DNA of 64,000 nucleotides from Bacillota bacterium (GTDB lineage: Bacteria; Bacillota; Sulfobacillia; JACIYH01). A model generated the notes under the pieces. It worked only from the letters and a program-made list of their open reading frames with translations, searched no databases and was not told where the DNA came from. A program made the translations under genes and the position numbers. The stretch lies in the NCBI GenBank assembly GCA_030019365.1, contig JASEFA010000001.1:62001-126000 (forward strand), given 5' to 3'. This document shows positions 18,568 through 26,871 of the stretch, one piece after another; within the stretch, counting starts at the first letter, position 1, and each line of letters opens with the position of its first letter.

Positions 18568-19242
18568 TCACCTCCCCTCGCGGCGGTGCTCGCGCTTGAG
18601 CCTGATCTCCATCCAGGCGACCAGGCGGGTGAAGGGCAGAGTCATGGCCAGGTAGAGCAGGGCCACCAGGATGTAGATTTCGAACGGGCGGAAGGAGCGC
18701 CCTGCGGAGATCATGCCCCGGAACATGAGCTCCTCCATGGAGATGATGGCTACCATGGAGGAGTCCTTGAGCATGGCGATGAACTCGTTGCCCAGGGGAG
18801 GGAGCACCCTCCGGAAGGCCTGGGGCAGGATCACGTACCGGAAGGCCTGTACGGGCGTCATGCCCAGGGACAGGGCCGCCTCCGTCTGTCCCCGCTCGAT
18901 GGACTGGATGCCGGCCCGGAATATCTCGGTGACGTAGGCGCCGCAGTTGATGCTGAGGGCGGCGATGGCGTCCACCACCATGTTGGGTTTGTATCCGAAA
19001 AGTTGAGGGAGCCCCCAGTGGATGAGCGCAATCTGGGCCAAAAGGGGCGTCCCGCGGAAGAAGTCAACGTAGACTGCGGCCGGCCAGGAGACGATCTTCA
19101 ATCGGGAAAGGCGAGCGACGGCTGTGAAGAGCCCGATCGCGGTTCCCAGGGCGGTGGTGATCACCGTGAGCCGCAGGGTGAGCCACGCCCCGCCCAGCAG
19201 GAACGGGAAGTAACGCTCCATGACTTCCAGATTGAGGGTCAC
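18568..19242 (-). CDS. Polar amino acid ABC transporter permease (HisM/GlnP type)
   Basis: 224 residues with about five membrane segments. Starting with GTG 19242 gives VTLNLEVMERYFPFLLGGAWLT and is supported by GGGAGGT about 9 bp upstream; the longer frame reads through the intercistronic hairpin and is not credible. The EAA loop that contacts the ATPase is EAALSLGMTPVQAFRYVILPQA (motif EAALSLGM). Only one permease gene is present, so the membrane core is probably a homodimer. Confidence 0.93.
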   Translation of the reverse strand: MTLNLEVMERYFPFLLGGAWLTLRLTVITTALGTAIGLFTAVARLSRLKIVSWPAAVYVDFFRGTPLLAQIALIHWGLPQLFGYKPNMVVDAIAALSINCGAYVTEIFRAGIQSIERGQTEAALSLGMTPVQAFRYVILPQAFRRVLPPLGNEFIAMLKDSSMVAIISMEELMFRGMISAGRSFRPFEIYILVALLYLAMTLPFTRLVAWMEIRLKREHRREGR

Positions 19243-19266
19243 GGGTGTCGGACCTCCCCTCACGCA

Positions 19267-19300
19267 AAGGGGAGGGGTGTGGAGCCACGCCCCTCCCCTT
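19267..19300 (-). terminator. Strong intercistronic hairpin between binding protein and permease genes
   Basis: A 16 bp stem (one G-T pair) runs from AAGGGGAGGGG to CCCCTCCCCTT, closed by CCAC/GTGG around a tiny loop. On the transcribed minus strand only three T residues follow. Such a stem between a binding-protein gene and its permease typically stabilises the upstream mRNA segment or causes partial termination, so that the binding protein is made in excess. Confidence 0.75.
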
Positions 19301-19318
19301 CGTTTGTGGGCCGGGATC

Positions 19319-20134
19319 TCACTTGCCGAAGAACTGGTTGTACAGCTCGTCGTACCTGCCACTGGCCTTGATGGCGGCCAGGGCGCGGTTGATCTTGGCG
19401 TGCAGATCGGTGTCTTCCTTGCGCATGGCCATGCCCAGGTATTCCACGTTGATGGGCTGACCGATCACGAAGGGATCGCCCGGGTTGGCTTTAACGTGCT
19501 CCACCGCTACCGGCAGGTCGAGCACGCAGGCCACGGCGCCGCCGATCTTCACCTCATTGATGGCATCGGGGGTGCTCTTGAACTTCTTGATGTTCACCAG
19601 CTTCTTACCCTCGCCCTTGAGCTTCTCGTTGAGCTTCTCCATGGCGAACTGGCCGGTGGTGTTGACCTGCACGGAAACGTCCTTGCCGGCCAGGTCATCA
19701 GGCCCCTTGATGCCCGCGTCCTTGTGGGACATGATGACCTGCCCGGACTTGAAGTAGGGGTCCGAGAAAGTCACGGCCAGGGCCCGTTCGTCGGTGATGG
19801 TCATACCGGAGATGATGAGGTCGATTTCCTTGGCCAGCAAAGCCGGGATGAGCCCGTCCCAGGCCATGTTGCGGATGTCGGCCTTGAACCCGGCTTCGTC
19901 GGCAATGGCCCGGATCAGGTCCATGTCGAATCCCTTCAACTCGCCCGTCTTTTCGTCTACCCACTCAAAGGGCGGGTAGGCCGCTTCCGTCCCCACCTTC
20001 ACCACCGGTTTCTCCGGCTGGGGCGGGGGCTGCTGGGCTGCCGGCGGCGCCGCCGGTTGCTCAGCCTTCTGGGCGCATCCGGCCAGTCCCAGCAGCAGGC
20101 CGGCCGCCAGCAGCAGGGCCAGTGCCTTTTTCAC
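19319..20134 (-). CDS. Polar amino acid ABC transporter substrate-binding lipoprotein
   Basis: 271 residues from GTG 20134, with GGAGGGGGG upstream. Residues 1-22 are a lipoprotein signal peptide ending in the lipobox LAGC, so the mature protein is anchored outside the membrane by its Cys. A Pro/Gln/Ala-rich linker of about 20 residues follows. The bilobed SBP family 3 domain comes next: VGTEAAYPPFEWVDEKTGELKGFDMDL (motif AAYPPFEW), TITDERALAVTFSDPY and LDLPVAVEHV. It delivers a polar amino acid to the permease/GlnQ pair encoded downstream. Confidence 0.93.
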   Translation of the reverse strand: MKKALALLLAAGLLLGLAGCAQKAEQPAAPPAAQQPPPQPEKPVVKVGTEAAYPPFEWVDEKTGELKGFDMDLIRAIADEAGFKADIRNMAWDGLIPALLAKEIDLIISGMTITDERALAVTFSDPYFKSGQVIMSHKDAGIKGPDDLAGKDVSVQVNTTGQFAMEKLNEKLKGEGKKLVNIKKFKSTPDAINEVKIGGAVACVLDLPVAVEHVKANPGDPFVIGQPINVEYLGMAMRKEDTDLHAKINRALAAIKASGRYDELYNQFFGK

Positions 20135-20199
20135 GATGGATCCCCCCTCCGGTGAATATCGCGCCGTTTTCTTTTCGCCGCGGGGAGGACAATTCCTGC

Positions 20200-20589
20200 C
20201 TATGAGGGCATTTCTCCCCAAAAGTCGATGGGGAGGGGCTGCCGCTGCCTTCCGGATAGGAGGGAGGCTTCGCGGAGCACGACCGGTCCCTGGCCAGCAT
20301 CGACCACCAGGGAGGGATAGGTGAGCACCTGGGCCACCATGGCACCCCGGGGCGGGCCCAGGAGTTCGACCTCCAGCTTCCCGCGGGCGAGTTGCTCGGC
20401 AGGGGGCCCCGTCAGGCGGAGCTCGTACCCGGCCGTCCTCTGCTCACCGGCGCTGACGAGAAGGTAGATCCGGCGCCGGTACGAGGTGACATACACCCCC
20501 GGCGCCGCGCTCTCGACTCGCTGGCGCAGTTGATCGGGGACTTCCTGCCGGGCCAGCACGCGGGGCATCTGCGCCGACACATCGACCAC
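20200..20589 (-). CDS. PrcB-like C-terminal domain protein
   Basis: About 126-129 residues (GTG 20589, or GTG 20580 with GAGG 8 bp upstream). The middle and end resemble the PrcB C-terminal-like fold: TAGYELRLTG followed by GKLEVELLGPPRGAMVAQVLTYPSLVV. This domain is named after a subunit of a Treponema protease complex, but stand-alone versions in Bacillota have no assigned function. No signal peptide is evident. It lies between nadE and the amino acid binding protein gene on the same strand. The identification rests on a short pattern and is tentative. Confidence 0.6.
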   Translation of the reverse strand: MVDVSAQMPRVLARQEVPDQLRQRVESAAPGVYVTSYRRRIYLLVSAGEQRTAGYELRLTGPPAEQLARGKLEVELLGPPRGAMVAQVLTYPSLVVDAGQGPVVLREASLLSGRQRQPLPIDFWGEMPS

Positions 20590-20618
20590 CTCACCATCAC
20601 GCTATGCGGGTGCGGGCC

Positions 20619-21365
20619 TCAGGCTCCTTTTGCCGGGGGGAGCGGCGGGGGTTGGGTGGGCAGGCGGCGCTTGTGTTCGGAGACCAGGTGCATGCGCTCG
20701 ATGCACCGGCGTACGTCCACTGCCGCCTCGCCGGTGAGCAGGTAGCGGTCCAGGTCGGAGTAACTGAGGCCCATTTCCCCTTCGTCGGTCTGACCGGGCC
20801 ACAGCCCTGCGGTGGGAGGTTTGCTGATGATGGGCTCGGGAACGCCCAGGTGGCGGGCGAGCTCCCGCACCTGGCTCTTGACCAGACCGGCCAGGGGCAG
20901 GATGTCCACGCCTCCATCCCCGTACTTGGTGAAGTACCCCACGTGCAGCTCGCTGAGGTTGCCGGTTCCCACCACCAGGAGGTTGTAGGTGTTGGCGTAG
21001 TAGTACAGGGCGATCATGCGCAGGCGGGGTTTGAGGTTGGCCAGGGCCAGGCGGTGGCGCTCGGGGGGACCGCCGGCGGGCAGGGTGGCGCGGAGGGCCC
21101 GGTAGGGCTCGTCCAGGGGTATGGTGACGGGCTGGAGGCCGAGGGCTCCGGCCACCAGGTCCGCGTCCTGCAGGTCGGCGGGGTCGCTCTCGCAGGGCAG
21201 GATGAGGGTGTGGGCCGCTTGCGGGAAAGCCCGCCTGCAAAGGGCGGCGACCGTGGCCGAGTCCACGCCGCCGCTCAGGCCCACCACGGTTCCCCGGGTT
21301 CCCGATTCTTCCACCTGTTCCCGTATCCACCGCACCAGGTGCTCTGCCAGTCTCGCGGTGTCCAT
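20619..21365 (-). CDS. nadE: NAD+ synthase, ammonia-dependent type
   Basis: Converts deamido-NAD plus ammonia to NAD using ATP. The PP-loop is GLSGGVDSATVAAL; other family blocks are KPRLRMIALYYYAN, VVGTGNLSELHVGYFTKYGDG and PSADLWPGQTDE-like KPPTAGLWPGQTDEGEMG (here Thr-Ala replaces Ser-Ala-Asp). About 248 residues with no N-terminal glutaminase (nitrilase) domain, so it uses free ammonia. ATG 21365 lies 6 bp after GGAGG. The C-terminal dozen residues are Pro-rich. Confidence 0.95.
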   Translation of the reverse strand: MDTARLAEHLVRWIREQVEESGTRGTVVGLSGGVDSATVAALCRRAFPQAAHTLILPCESDPADLQDADLVAGALGLQPVTIPLDEPYRALRATLPAGGPPERHRLALANLKPRLRMIALYYYANTYNLLVVGTGNLSELHVGYFTKYGDGGVDILPLAGLVKSQVRELARHLGVPEPIISKPPTAGLWPGQTDEGEMGLSYSDLDRYLLTGEAAVDVRRCIERMHLVSEHKRRLPTQPPPLPPAKGA

Positions 21366-21552
21366 CCCGTTCCTCCTTTCCAGGATCACTCAGTAGTTGT
21401 ACGTGTCGGGCGGCGGGTCCTCCCTGCTATGTCAGTTCCGTGACGGGGACCGCGCCGGGCACGCCAGGTGCCCTAACTGGGAATATGTCCCTCAACAATG
21501 GGTACAATAAGGGGCGACGGTTACCATATTGTAGGAGAAGGAGTGTAGCAGG

Positions 21553-22257
21553 ATGGAGGACGCGGAGAAGCTGTTCTACCAGGACATGCGGGAGAAGCGG
21601 GTGTCGGCGGCCGGTGCCCGCCACAAGAAGGGGAAGAAGGGGCGCGTGGGCAGGGTGGTCACGCCCTCCGACGTGTCCGGTCCGGAGTACCGCCAGGGGG
21701 GGCAGACGCTCAGCTACAACGTGACCGAGCTGGTGGGGGTGCTGAGCCAGAGCCCCGCCCTCAAGGAGGCGCTCCTGGGTCGACTGGACGAGGAGTACCG
21801 CACCTACCGGCTGGCCGTCGAGCGCACCGTGGAGGCCGTGAACCAGCTGCTGGGGGCAGCCCTGCAGTCGACCCACCGCCAGGTCCACGAGCTGGCGAAT
21901 CGGGTGCAGGCGCTGGAGAACGTCCTGGCCGAGGACCGGGGGATGGCCTACGGGGTGGACGGCCCGGCGGTCGCAGATCCCCTGGAGGAGATAGCGGGCG
22001 GGAGCCACCGGGGTGCGCCCGGGCGGCCCGCGCGTAAGCGCATCCGCTGGGGGTCTACGCCCGAGGAGATCAAGAGCACCACCTTCCGGGTCCTGGAGGG
22101 GCTGCAAAAGAGCGGGGAGCGCATCACGGTGGGACTCATCCGGGCGCGCACTCCCAGCATGATGCGCTGGCTGTATGGCGAGAAGGCGGTGTTCGCCGGT
22201 CTCAGGGGCCTGATGGAGGAATACCAGCAGCACATGTCCCACGCCGCCGGGTCGTAG
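21553..22257 (+). CDS. Hypothetical coiled-coil protein
   Basis: 234 residues; family not recognised. The N-terminal 45 residues are very basic (ARHKKGKKGRVGRV). Residues 55-125 contain LSYNVTELVGVLSQSPALKE and a long amphipathic helix (RLAVERTVEAVNQLLGAALQ, HELANRVQALENVL) that predicts a coiled coil. After a Gly/Arg-rich linker, residues 170-228 (STTFRVLEGLQKSGERITVG, RWLYGEKAVFAGLRGLMEEY) look like a small helical domain that could bind nucleic acid. The start ATG 21553 has GGAGAAGGAG upstream. Basic N-terminus plus coiled coil suggests a DNA- or RNA-associated scaffold, which is inference only. Confidence 0.6.
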   Translation: MEDAEKLFYQDMREKRVSAAGARHKKGKKGRVGRVVTPSDVSGPEYRQGGQTLSYNVTELVGVLSQSPALKEALLGRLDEEYRTYRLAVERTVEAVNQLLGAALQSTHRQVHELANRVQALENVLAEDRGMAYGVDGPAVADPLEEIAGGSHRGAPGRPARKRIRWGSTPEEIKSTTFRVLEGLQKSGERITVGLIRARTPSMMRWLYGEKAVFAGLRGLMEEYQQHMSHAAGS

Positions 22258-22393
22258 CCCGGCGGCCCGGAGCCGCAGCCTGCAGCAAGCGCGGTTCGCC
22301 TGGCGCCGTGGCCAGCGGCCTGCAGGTGAGCGGGGGTCCCGGGGCGAAACAGCACGGTGAGAAGCCCGGCGGGGGGCGAACGCGACGAGAGCC

Positions 22394-23206
22394 GTGCTGT
22401 TCGACTTTGGTAGCACCCTGACCGTGTGCCCCGCCTGGATGGACCTGGAACTCGACACCCTGGTGGACGTGGTCCTGGCCGGTCTGGCCGGCAGGGGGTG
22501 GCCGGTTCCCCGGGAGGTGGACCACCAGCGGGGCAGGCGGATGCTCCGGCACCTGCGTGAGGTAGCCCGGACGACCTGGATGGAATGCCCCGCCCGGCGT
22601 TGCGTGCAGGCTATCCTGCCCGCGCTGGGTGTGCCAGTTCCGCCCGGTTCCGTGCTCGACCGGGTGCTGGAGGACGTTTACGGGAGGCTGCTCCCCGAGG
22701 TGAGCTGGGTGCCGGGCAGCCGGCAGCTTCTGGCCTCCCTGGCCGGGGAGGGAGTGGCCCTCGGCCTGGTGTCCAACGCTGCATATGCCCCCCTTATCCG
22801 CCGGGTGCTGGGCGAGGCCGGGGTCGCCCTCCTCTTCGGGACGGTAATCATTTCTGCGGAGCTGGGGTGGAGAAAGCCGCACCCCGCCCCCTTCTTGCGT
22901 GCCCTGGGGGATCTGGGGGTGGCTCCCGGAGAAGCGTGCCACGTGGGCGATCACTTCCACCAGGACGTGGTGGGTGCGGCCCGCGCCGGCATCCGGCCCG
23001 TGTGGATCAGCGCCGCGGGCGGGGACGGGACCGGGTACCCCCCGTTGTACGACCGGGCGGCGGGTGTCCCCGAGCCCTCCGGGCCGGCGACCCTTGCCCG
23101 CCTTCCCGGTGGGGCGACGCCGGTGGTGGTGCCCGACCTGCGCGGGGCGGCGGAGTTCGTCCTGGGCGCGATCAGGGAGAATGGTAAAGAAGGGCCACGT
23201 CGCTGA
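22394..23206 (+). CDS. HAD-superfamily hydrolase
   Basis: 270 residues. HAD motif I appears as LFDFGSTLTV: the first Asp is present, but the usual second Asp (DxD) is replaced by Gly, as in some phosphatase and dehalogenase-like members. Motif II is LVSNAA, motif III is the Lys in GWRKPHPAPF, and motif IV is GEACHVGDHFHQDVVGAARAG (GDxxxxD). An in-frame stop at 22358 limits the start, and GTG 22394 is the only usual start codon left. The C-terminus overlaps the convergent helicase gene by 35 bp. Substrate unknown. Confidence 0.85.
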   Translation: MLFDFGSTLTVCPAWMDLELDTLVDVVLAGLAGRGWPVPREVDHQRGRRMLRHLREVARTTWMECPARRCVQAILPALGVPVPPGSVLDRVLEDVYGRLLPEVSWVPGSRQLLASLAGEGVALGLVSNAAYAPLIRRVLGEAGVALLFGTVIISAELGWRKPHPAPFLRALGDLGVAPGEACHVGDHFHQDVVGAARAGIRPVWISAAGGDGTGYPPLYDRAAGVPEPSGPATLARLPGGATPVVVPDLRGAAEFVLGAIRENGKEGPRR

Positions 23207-25247
23207 GGTCGGTGGTGGTGCGCACGGGCGGAAGGGTGCGCATGAGGAAGCGACCGTAGTGACGGGTGGCCAGCCGGTGGTCGAGGACCACCACGGCGCC
23301 CCGGTCTGACCGGCTGCGGATGAGGCGCCCGAATCCCTGTTTCAGCTTGATGGCTGCCCGCGGCAGGCTGTATTCGCGGAAGGGGTCCTTGCCCAGGGCC
23401 CGCAGGTGCTCGCAGCGCGCTTCCACCAGGGGCTCGTCCGGCACCTCGAAGGGTAACCGGGCGATGATCACGCAGGAGAGGGCTTCTCCAGGCACGTCCA
23501 CTCCTTCCCAGAAGGAGTCCACCCCGAAGAGCACCGACCCCGGGTGGCGCCGGAATCCTTCCAGCAGGGCATCCCGGGACGCGTCCCCCTGGCGCAGAGG
23601 GGTGTATCCCATCTCCTCCAGGTGGGGCGCCACCTCCTGGTACACCTGATTCATGGCCTGGTACGAGGTGAAGAGCACGAAGGCCCTTCCCCGGGAGATG
23701 GCCACGATTTCCCGCACCTTCTCGGCCACGTAGGAAAGGTACCCGGGCCGACCGGGGTCGGTCGACCTGGCGTCCTCGGGGACGCACAACAGCGCCTGCT
23801 CCCGGTAATCGAAGGGGGATCCCAGCACCAGCCCCTCATACTCCCCCAGGCCGAGGGAAGAGGCGGTATACGAGAAGTCTCCGCCTGCAGCCAGGGTGGC
23901 TGAGGTCAGGATCGCGCTGCGCGTGCGCGAGAACAGCAGATCGGCCAGGACCTGGGCCACCGAAACGGGCGCACAGCACAGGGCCACCCCCCCGTAGCGC
24001 ATGCCCGGGGTGGGCTCCAGCCAGTACGCGCAGTCAGGGTCGGCCAGCGCAGCCGCCTGCTCCAGTTCCTCCCCCAGGGTGCGGCAGCGGAAGGCCTGGT
24101 TGGCGGCCAGCCGGGAAGTTTCTTCCGAGAGGCCCATTTCGGCCAGCTGGTCCAGAGCTTCGGCCAGACGAACGAGGTCGGCCAGGGGTCCCTCGTATCC
24201 TGCCAGGGGTGACCGGAGCCGCAGGGCCCGTCCTCCGCCCGGGGCGGCGGCCAGCATCCGGCCCAGGTAATCGAAGAAGCGGGCGGCGGAGTCGCGCAGC
24301 CCCGCCAGCACCCGGTCGTAGCGGACGAGGGTGCGTTCGCTCAGGGCTCGTTTCACATCGGGTCGGCGGACGAGATCCTCCACCGATTCCGCCAGCCAGG
24401 CCAGGCGGTAACCGGTGAGCCGCGTGCCCAGGTGATCTGCCGCTACCCGCTCCAGGTGGTGGGCCTCGTCGCATATCACCACATCGTGGGATACGAGCAC
24501 GCCCGCGCCGCCCGTTTCCCGGCGCACCCTCAGATCGGCGCAAAGCAGGGCGTGATTGGTCACCAGCAGGTGGGCCTCGTCCTGACGCCTGCGCGCCCGC
24601 CGGAAGAAGCATTCCTGGCGGAAGGGGCACTTCTCTCCCACACACTGGTCGCTATCGCTCTGCACCCTGGCCCACACCTCACCCGGGACGGGAAAGGGCA
24701 GATCGGCGCGGTCGCCGCTGGCGTCACGCTGGCCCGCCCACCGGGCCAGTTCACTGACGGCTTCGTCTGCCTGGTTGGCCACCACGCCCAGGCTGAGTTG
24801 CTGCTCGCGCGCCATGCTTTCGGCCTGCAGTCGCCTCCGGCACAGGTAGTGGTTTCTCCCCTTGACCAGCACTGCCCGGAGGGGCGGGGCGTCGAGGCCT
24901 TCCAGGACGTGCTCTACCGCAGGGATGTCTTTCCCGAGCAGCTGTTCCTGCAGGTTGATGGTGTGGGTGGTGATGACCACGTGTTCGCCCCGGCCCAGGG
25001 CCCAGATGGCGGCGGGGAACAGGTAGGCCAGGGACTTCCCCACGCCGGTACCGGCTTCCACCAGGCCGTGGTGGCCCTCCTGCAGGCATTTCCATACCAG
25101 GCGAGCCATCTCCAGCTGCTGCGGACGCTCTTCGTACGCCGGCAGTACCCCGGCGAGCAGCCCGCCCGGCATGAAGATAGCTTCCAGGAGCGACTCATCG
25201 AGGGTTAGGGCCAAGAGATTCCCCCCTGTCCGGCTAGATTTTGCCAC
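23172..25247 (-). CDS. dinG: DinG-family ATP-dependent DNA helicase (XPD-like, Fe-S)
   Basis: 691 residues. Walker A is GLVEAGTGVGKSLAYLFPAA (motif GTGVGKS), the DEAH box is ICDEAHHLE, and motif VI is QGFGRLIRSRSDRG. A Cys cluster between them (LCRRRL, then QCVGEKCPFRQECFF) fits the 4Fe-4S cluster of XPD/DinG helicases. It lacks the N-terminal exonuclease domain of Bacillus DinG. Starts GTG 25247 or TTG 25214 (with GGGGGG 6 bp upstream) are both plausible. It is divergent from the SOS-controlled polymerase-like gene, so it may share the LexA-controlled region. Role: unwinding DNA/RNA structures during repair. Confidence 0.9.
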   Translation of the reverse strand: MAKSSRTGGNLLALTLDESLLEAIFMPGGLLAGVLPAYEERPQQLEMARLVWKCLQEGHHGLVEAGTGVGKSLAYLFPAAIWALGRGEHVVITTHTINLQEQLLGKDIPAVEHVLEGLDAPPLRAVLVKGRNHYLCRRRLQAESMAREQQLSLGVVANQADEAVSELARWAGQRDASGDRADLPFPVPGEVWARVQSDSDQCVGEKCPFRQECFFRRARRRQDEAHLLVTNHALLCADLRVRRETGGAGVLVSHDVVICDEAHHLERVAADHLGTRLTGYRLAWLAESVEDLVRRPDVKRALSERTLVRYDRVLAGLRDSAARFFDYLGRMLAAAPGGGRALRLRSPLAGYEGPLADLVRLAEALDQLAEMGLSEETSRLAANQAFRCRTLGEELEQAAALADPDCAYWLEPTPGMRYGGVALCCAPVSVAQVLADLLFSRTRSAILTSATLAAGGDFSYTASSLGLGEYEGLVLGSPFDYREQALLCVPEDARSTDPGRPGYLSYVAEKVREIVAISRGRAFVLFTSYQAMNQVYQEVAPHLEEMGYTPLRQGDASRDALLEGFRRHPGSVLFGVDSFWEGVDVPGEALSCVIIARLPFEVPDEPLVEARCEHLRALGKDPFREYSLPRAAIKLKQGFGRLIRSRSDRGAVVVLDHRLATRHYGRFLMRTLPPVRTTTDLSDVALLYHSP

Positions 25248-25334
25248 AGGTCCCCGCCAGGCCGCAACGCATGCCGGTGTGTGGTCGGCAGGCCGGTTCT
25301 GCTTGCGGGTTGCGAACGGGCGTGTGAAAACCCC

Positions 25335-25364
25335 TTGACAGCAAGAGCGAACACCTGTTATACT
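25335..25364 (+). promoter_or_regulatory. Sigma-A promoter of the ImuB-like gene
   Basis: TTGACA at 25335-25340 is an exact -35 box, followed by an 18 bp spacer and TATACT at 25359-25364. It lies 39 bp before the start codon and overlaps the two LexA-type operators listed separately. Confidence 0.85.
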
Positions 25365-25385
25365 AGAACTGCAGTTCGAATGAAC
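25348..25385 (+). promoter_or_regulatory. Two LexA (DinR) SOS boxes over the promoter
   Basis: Box 1 is CGAACACCTGTTAT at 25348-25361, inside the spacer and -10 element; it matches the Bacillota consensus CGAAC-N4-GTTCG except at the end of the second half-site. Box 2 is GAACTGCAGTTC at 25366-25377, a perfect GAAC-N4-GTTC palindrome just downstream of -10. The second half of box 2 also pairs with a further GAAC (GTTCGAATGAAC, 25374-25385). LexA bound here would block RNA polymerase, so the gene is expected to be induced by DNA damage. Confidence 0.85.
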
Positions 25386-25402
25386 AGGGAGGGCGGGGCA
25401 GC

Positions 25403-26791
25403 ATGGATCGTGTGATTTACCTGTGGCTCCAGGGCGGTATTGCCCTGGCCCACCTTTTCGCCCGCACGGAGCCCGCGGACGGGGGGAACACCCCGGTGGC
25501 GCCCCCGCAGGGAAGCGCGCTGCCGGAGACCCGCCCGGAACCCCTTCTCGTCTGTCACCAGGGGCGGCTGGTCGATACTTCTGCGGAGGTTTCCGGCCTC
25601 CGGGTGGGGGAGAGGCGTTCCCGCCTGGGGCAGTTCTGCCCGGGGGCCTCGGTGGTGGCGTACGATGCCGGGGTATGCGGGGCTCGAGCCCGTGATTTCT
25701 GGGATCTGGGCACCACCCTTTCGCCGGTGGTCGATCCGGAGGCGGAAAACCGGGTGTACCTGGGGTGGAACACGGCGTGGCCGGAGCGGCTCGATCGCGG
25801 GGTAGTTGCCCTGGCGGAGAAGGTGGTACCCGCCCTGGGATACCGCCTGCTGGGAGCCCTCGCCTCCAGCAAGGTGGTGGCCCGGGGGGCGGTGCAGTGG
25901 CTCTACGATGCCCTGGGTGAGGGCAGGCCCCCCCGGTTGCCCGGGTCGGACCGGGGTAACCGGCTGGTACCGGTTGGACGGGGGGGTGCTGCGGGCTGGT
26001 GGCTGGAACTGGGCCTCCGGGGGGAAGCGGAGTTCTGGGCCTCCCTTCCCGTGCGGTACCTGTGGCCGTTACCGGAAGACGTGGTAGAGCGATTCCTGCG
26101 GCTGGGATTGTATCGCATCGGGGATGTGGCCGGGTTGGGGGCGGAGACCCTGTCCCTCAAGTTCGGTGCCCTGGGGGGCGATATCGCCCGCCTGGCCCGG
26201 GGGGAAGGGCCGGATGATGTGCAGTCCCGTCATCCGCCGGAGAGGGTAGAGCGCCAGCTCAGCTTCACCGCCCCGGTGTACGACTACGGGACGGTGGCCA
26301 GAGGGTTGAGATGGCTGGCCCGGGAAGCGGCGGCCGCCCTGCAGCAGAAGGGATATGGCACGCGGGATCTGGTGCTGGAAGTGGAGTGGGAAGGGGGTGT
26401 GCGCACCCGGGAGGAGCGCCGGTTGCCCCGGGGGGAAGGTGATCCCGCGCGGCTGGCCCTGCTCACCGGGCTGCTCTGGGAGCGGCTGCTCCTGGGCGGG
26501 CGGGGACGGCCCGCTGCCACCGCTGGCCGGGCCGGGCCCGCCCTGCCGGCGGCGCGCGGTCGCGTTCCGGGTGGAGGGGTGCAGGCGGTGCGGGTGGTGG
26601 CAGGAGGCCTGGAAGAGGCGTGGTTCGGGCAGTTGCAGCTTTTCCCCGGCGACCAGCCCACTTCCTCGGAACCCGCCGCCGAAAGGTTGCAGGCGGTTCT
26701 GGAGAGCCTGCGGGAGAGGTATGCCCGCGAAGTCGTGCGCGTGGGGATGACCCCCACCCGTCGCCAGTTGATGCTCTCCTTCTACGCCTGA
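25403..26791 (+). CDS. imuB: Y-family DNA polymerase-like protein, probably catalytically inactive (ImuB-like)
   Basis: 462 residues. The order of segments matches Y-family polymerases: a first strand (RVIYLWLQGGIALAHLF), palm pieces (VDTSAEVSGLRVGERR, FCPGASVVAYD, DLGTTLSPVVDPEAENRVYL), GYRLLGALASSKVVARGAV, a helix-hairpin-helix region (LRLGLYRIGDVAGLG) and a little-finger-like end. The acidic catalytic residues are missing: the DxD of the first strand and the SxDE motif are replaced. This is the ImuB pattern, an inactive subunit that brings an error-prone polymerase to the clamp. ATG 25403 has GGGAGGG 9 bp upstream. Two LexA boxes precede it. No ImuA or DnaE2 gene is nearby. Confidence 0.75.
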   Translation: MDRVIYLWLQGGIALAHLFARTEPADGGNTPVAPPQGSALPETRPEPLLVCHQGRLVDTSAEVSGLRVGERRSRLGQFCPGASVVAYDAGVCGARARDFWDLGTTLSPVVDPEAENRVYLGWNTAWPERLDRGVVALAEKVVPALGYRLLGALASSKVVARGAVQWLYDALGEGRPPRLPGSDRGNRLVPVGRGGAAGWWLELGLRGEAEFWASLPVRYLWPLPEDVVERFLRLGLYRIGDVAGLGAETLSLKFGALGGDIARLARGEGPDDVQSRHPPERVERQLSFTAPVYDYGTVARGLRWLAREAAAALQQKGYGTRDLVLEVEWEGGVRTREERRLPRGEGDPARLALLTGLLWERLLLGGRGRPAATAGRAGPALPAARGRVPGGGVQAVRVVAGGLEEAWFGQLQLFPGDQPTSSEPAAERLQAVLESLRERYAREVVRVGMTPTRRQLMLSFYA

Positions 26792-26793
26792 CC

Positions 26794-26808
26794 GCCACCC
26801 GGGGTGGC
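26794..26808 (+). terminator. Small hairpin after the ImuB-like gene
   Basis: GCCACC/GGTGGC stem with a 3 nt loop immediately after the stop codon, followed by CTTCCC rather than a T-run. Probably attenuating at most. Confidence 0.3.
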
Positions 26809-26871
26809 CTTCCCGGCGACAGTGCGCCCTAGGCCGGTACCTCCTGATGGCGCATGGGGGGAGTCTTGCCC

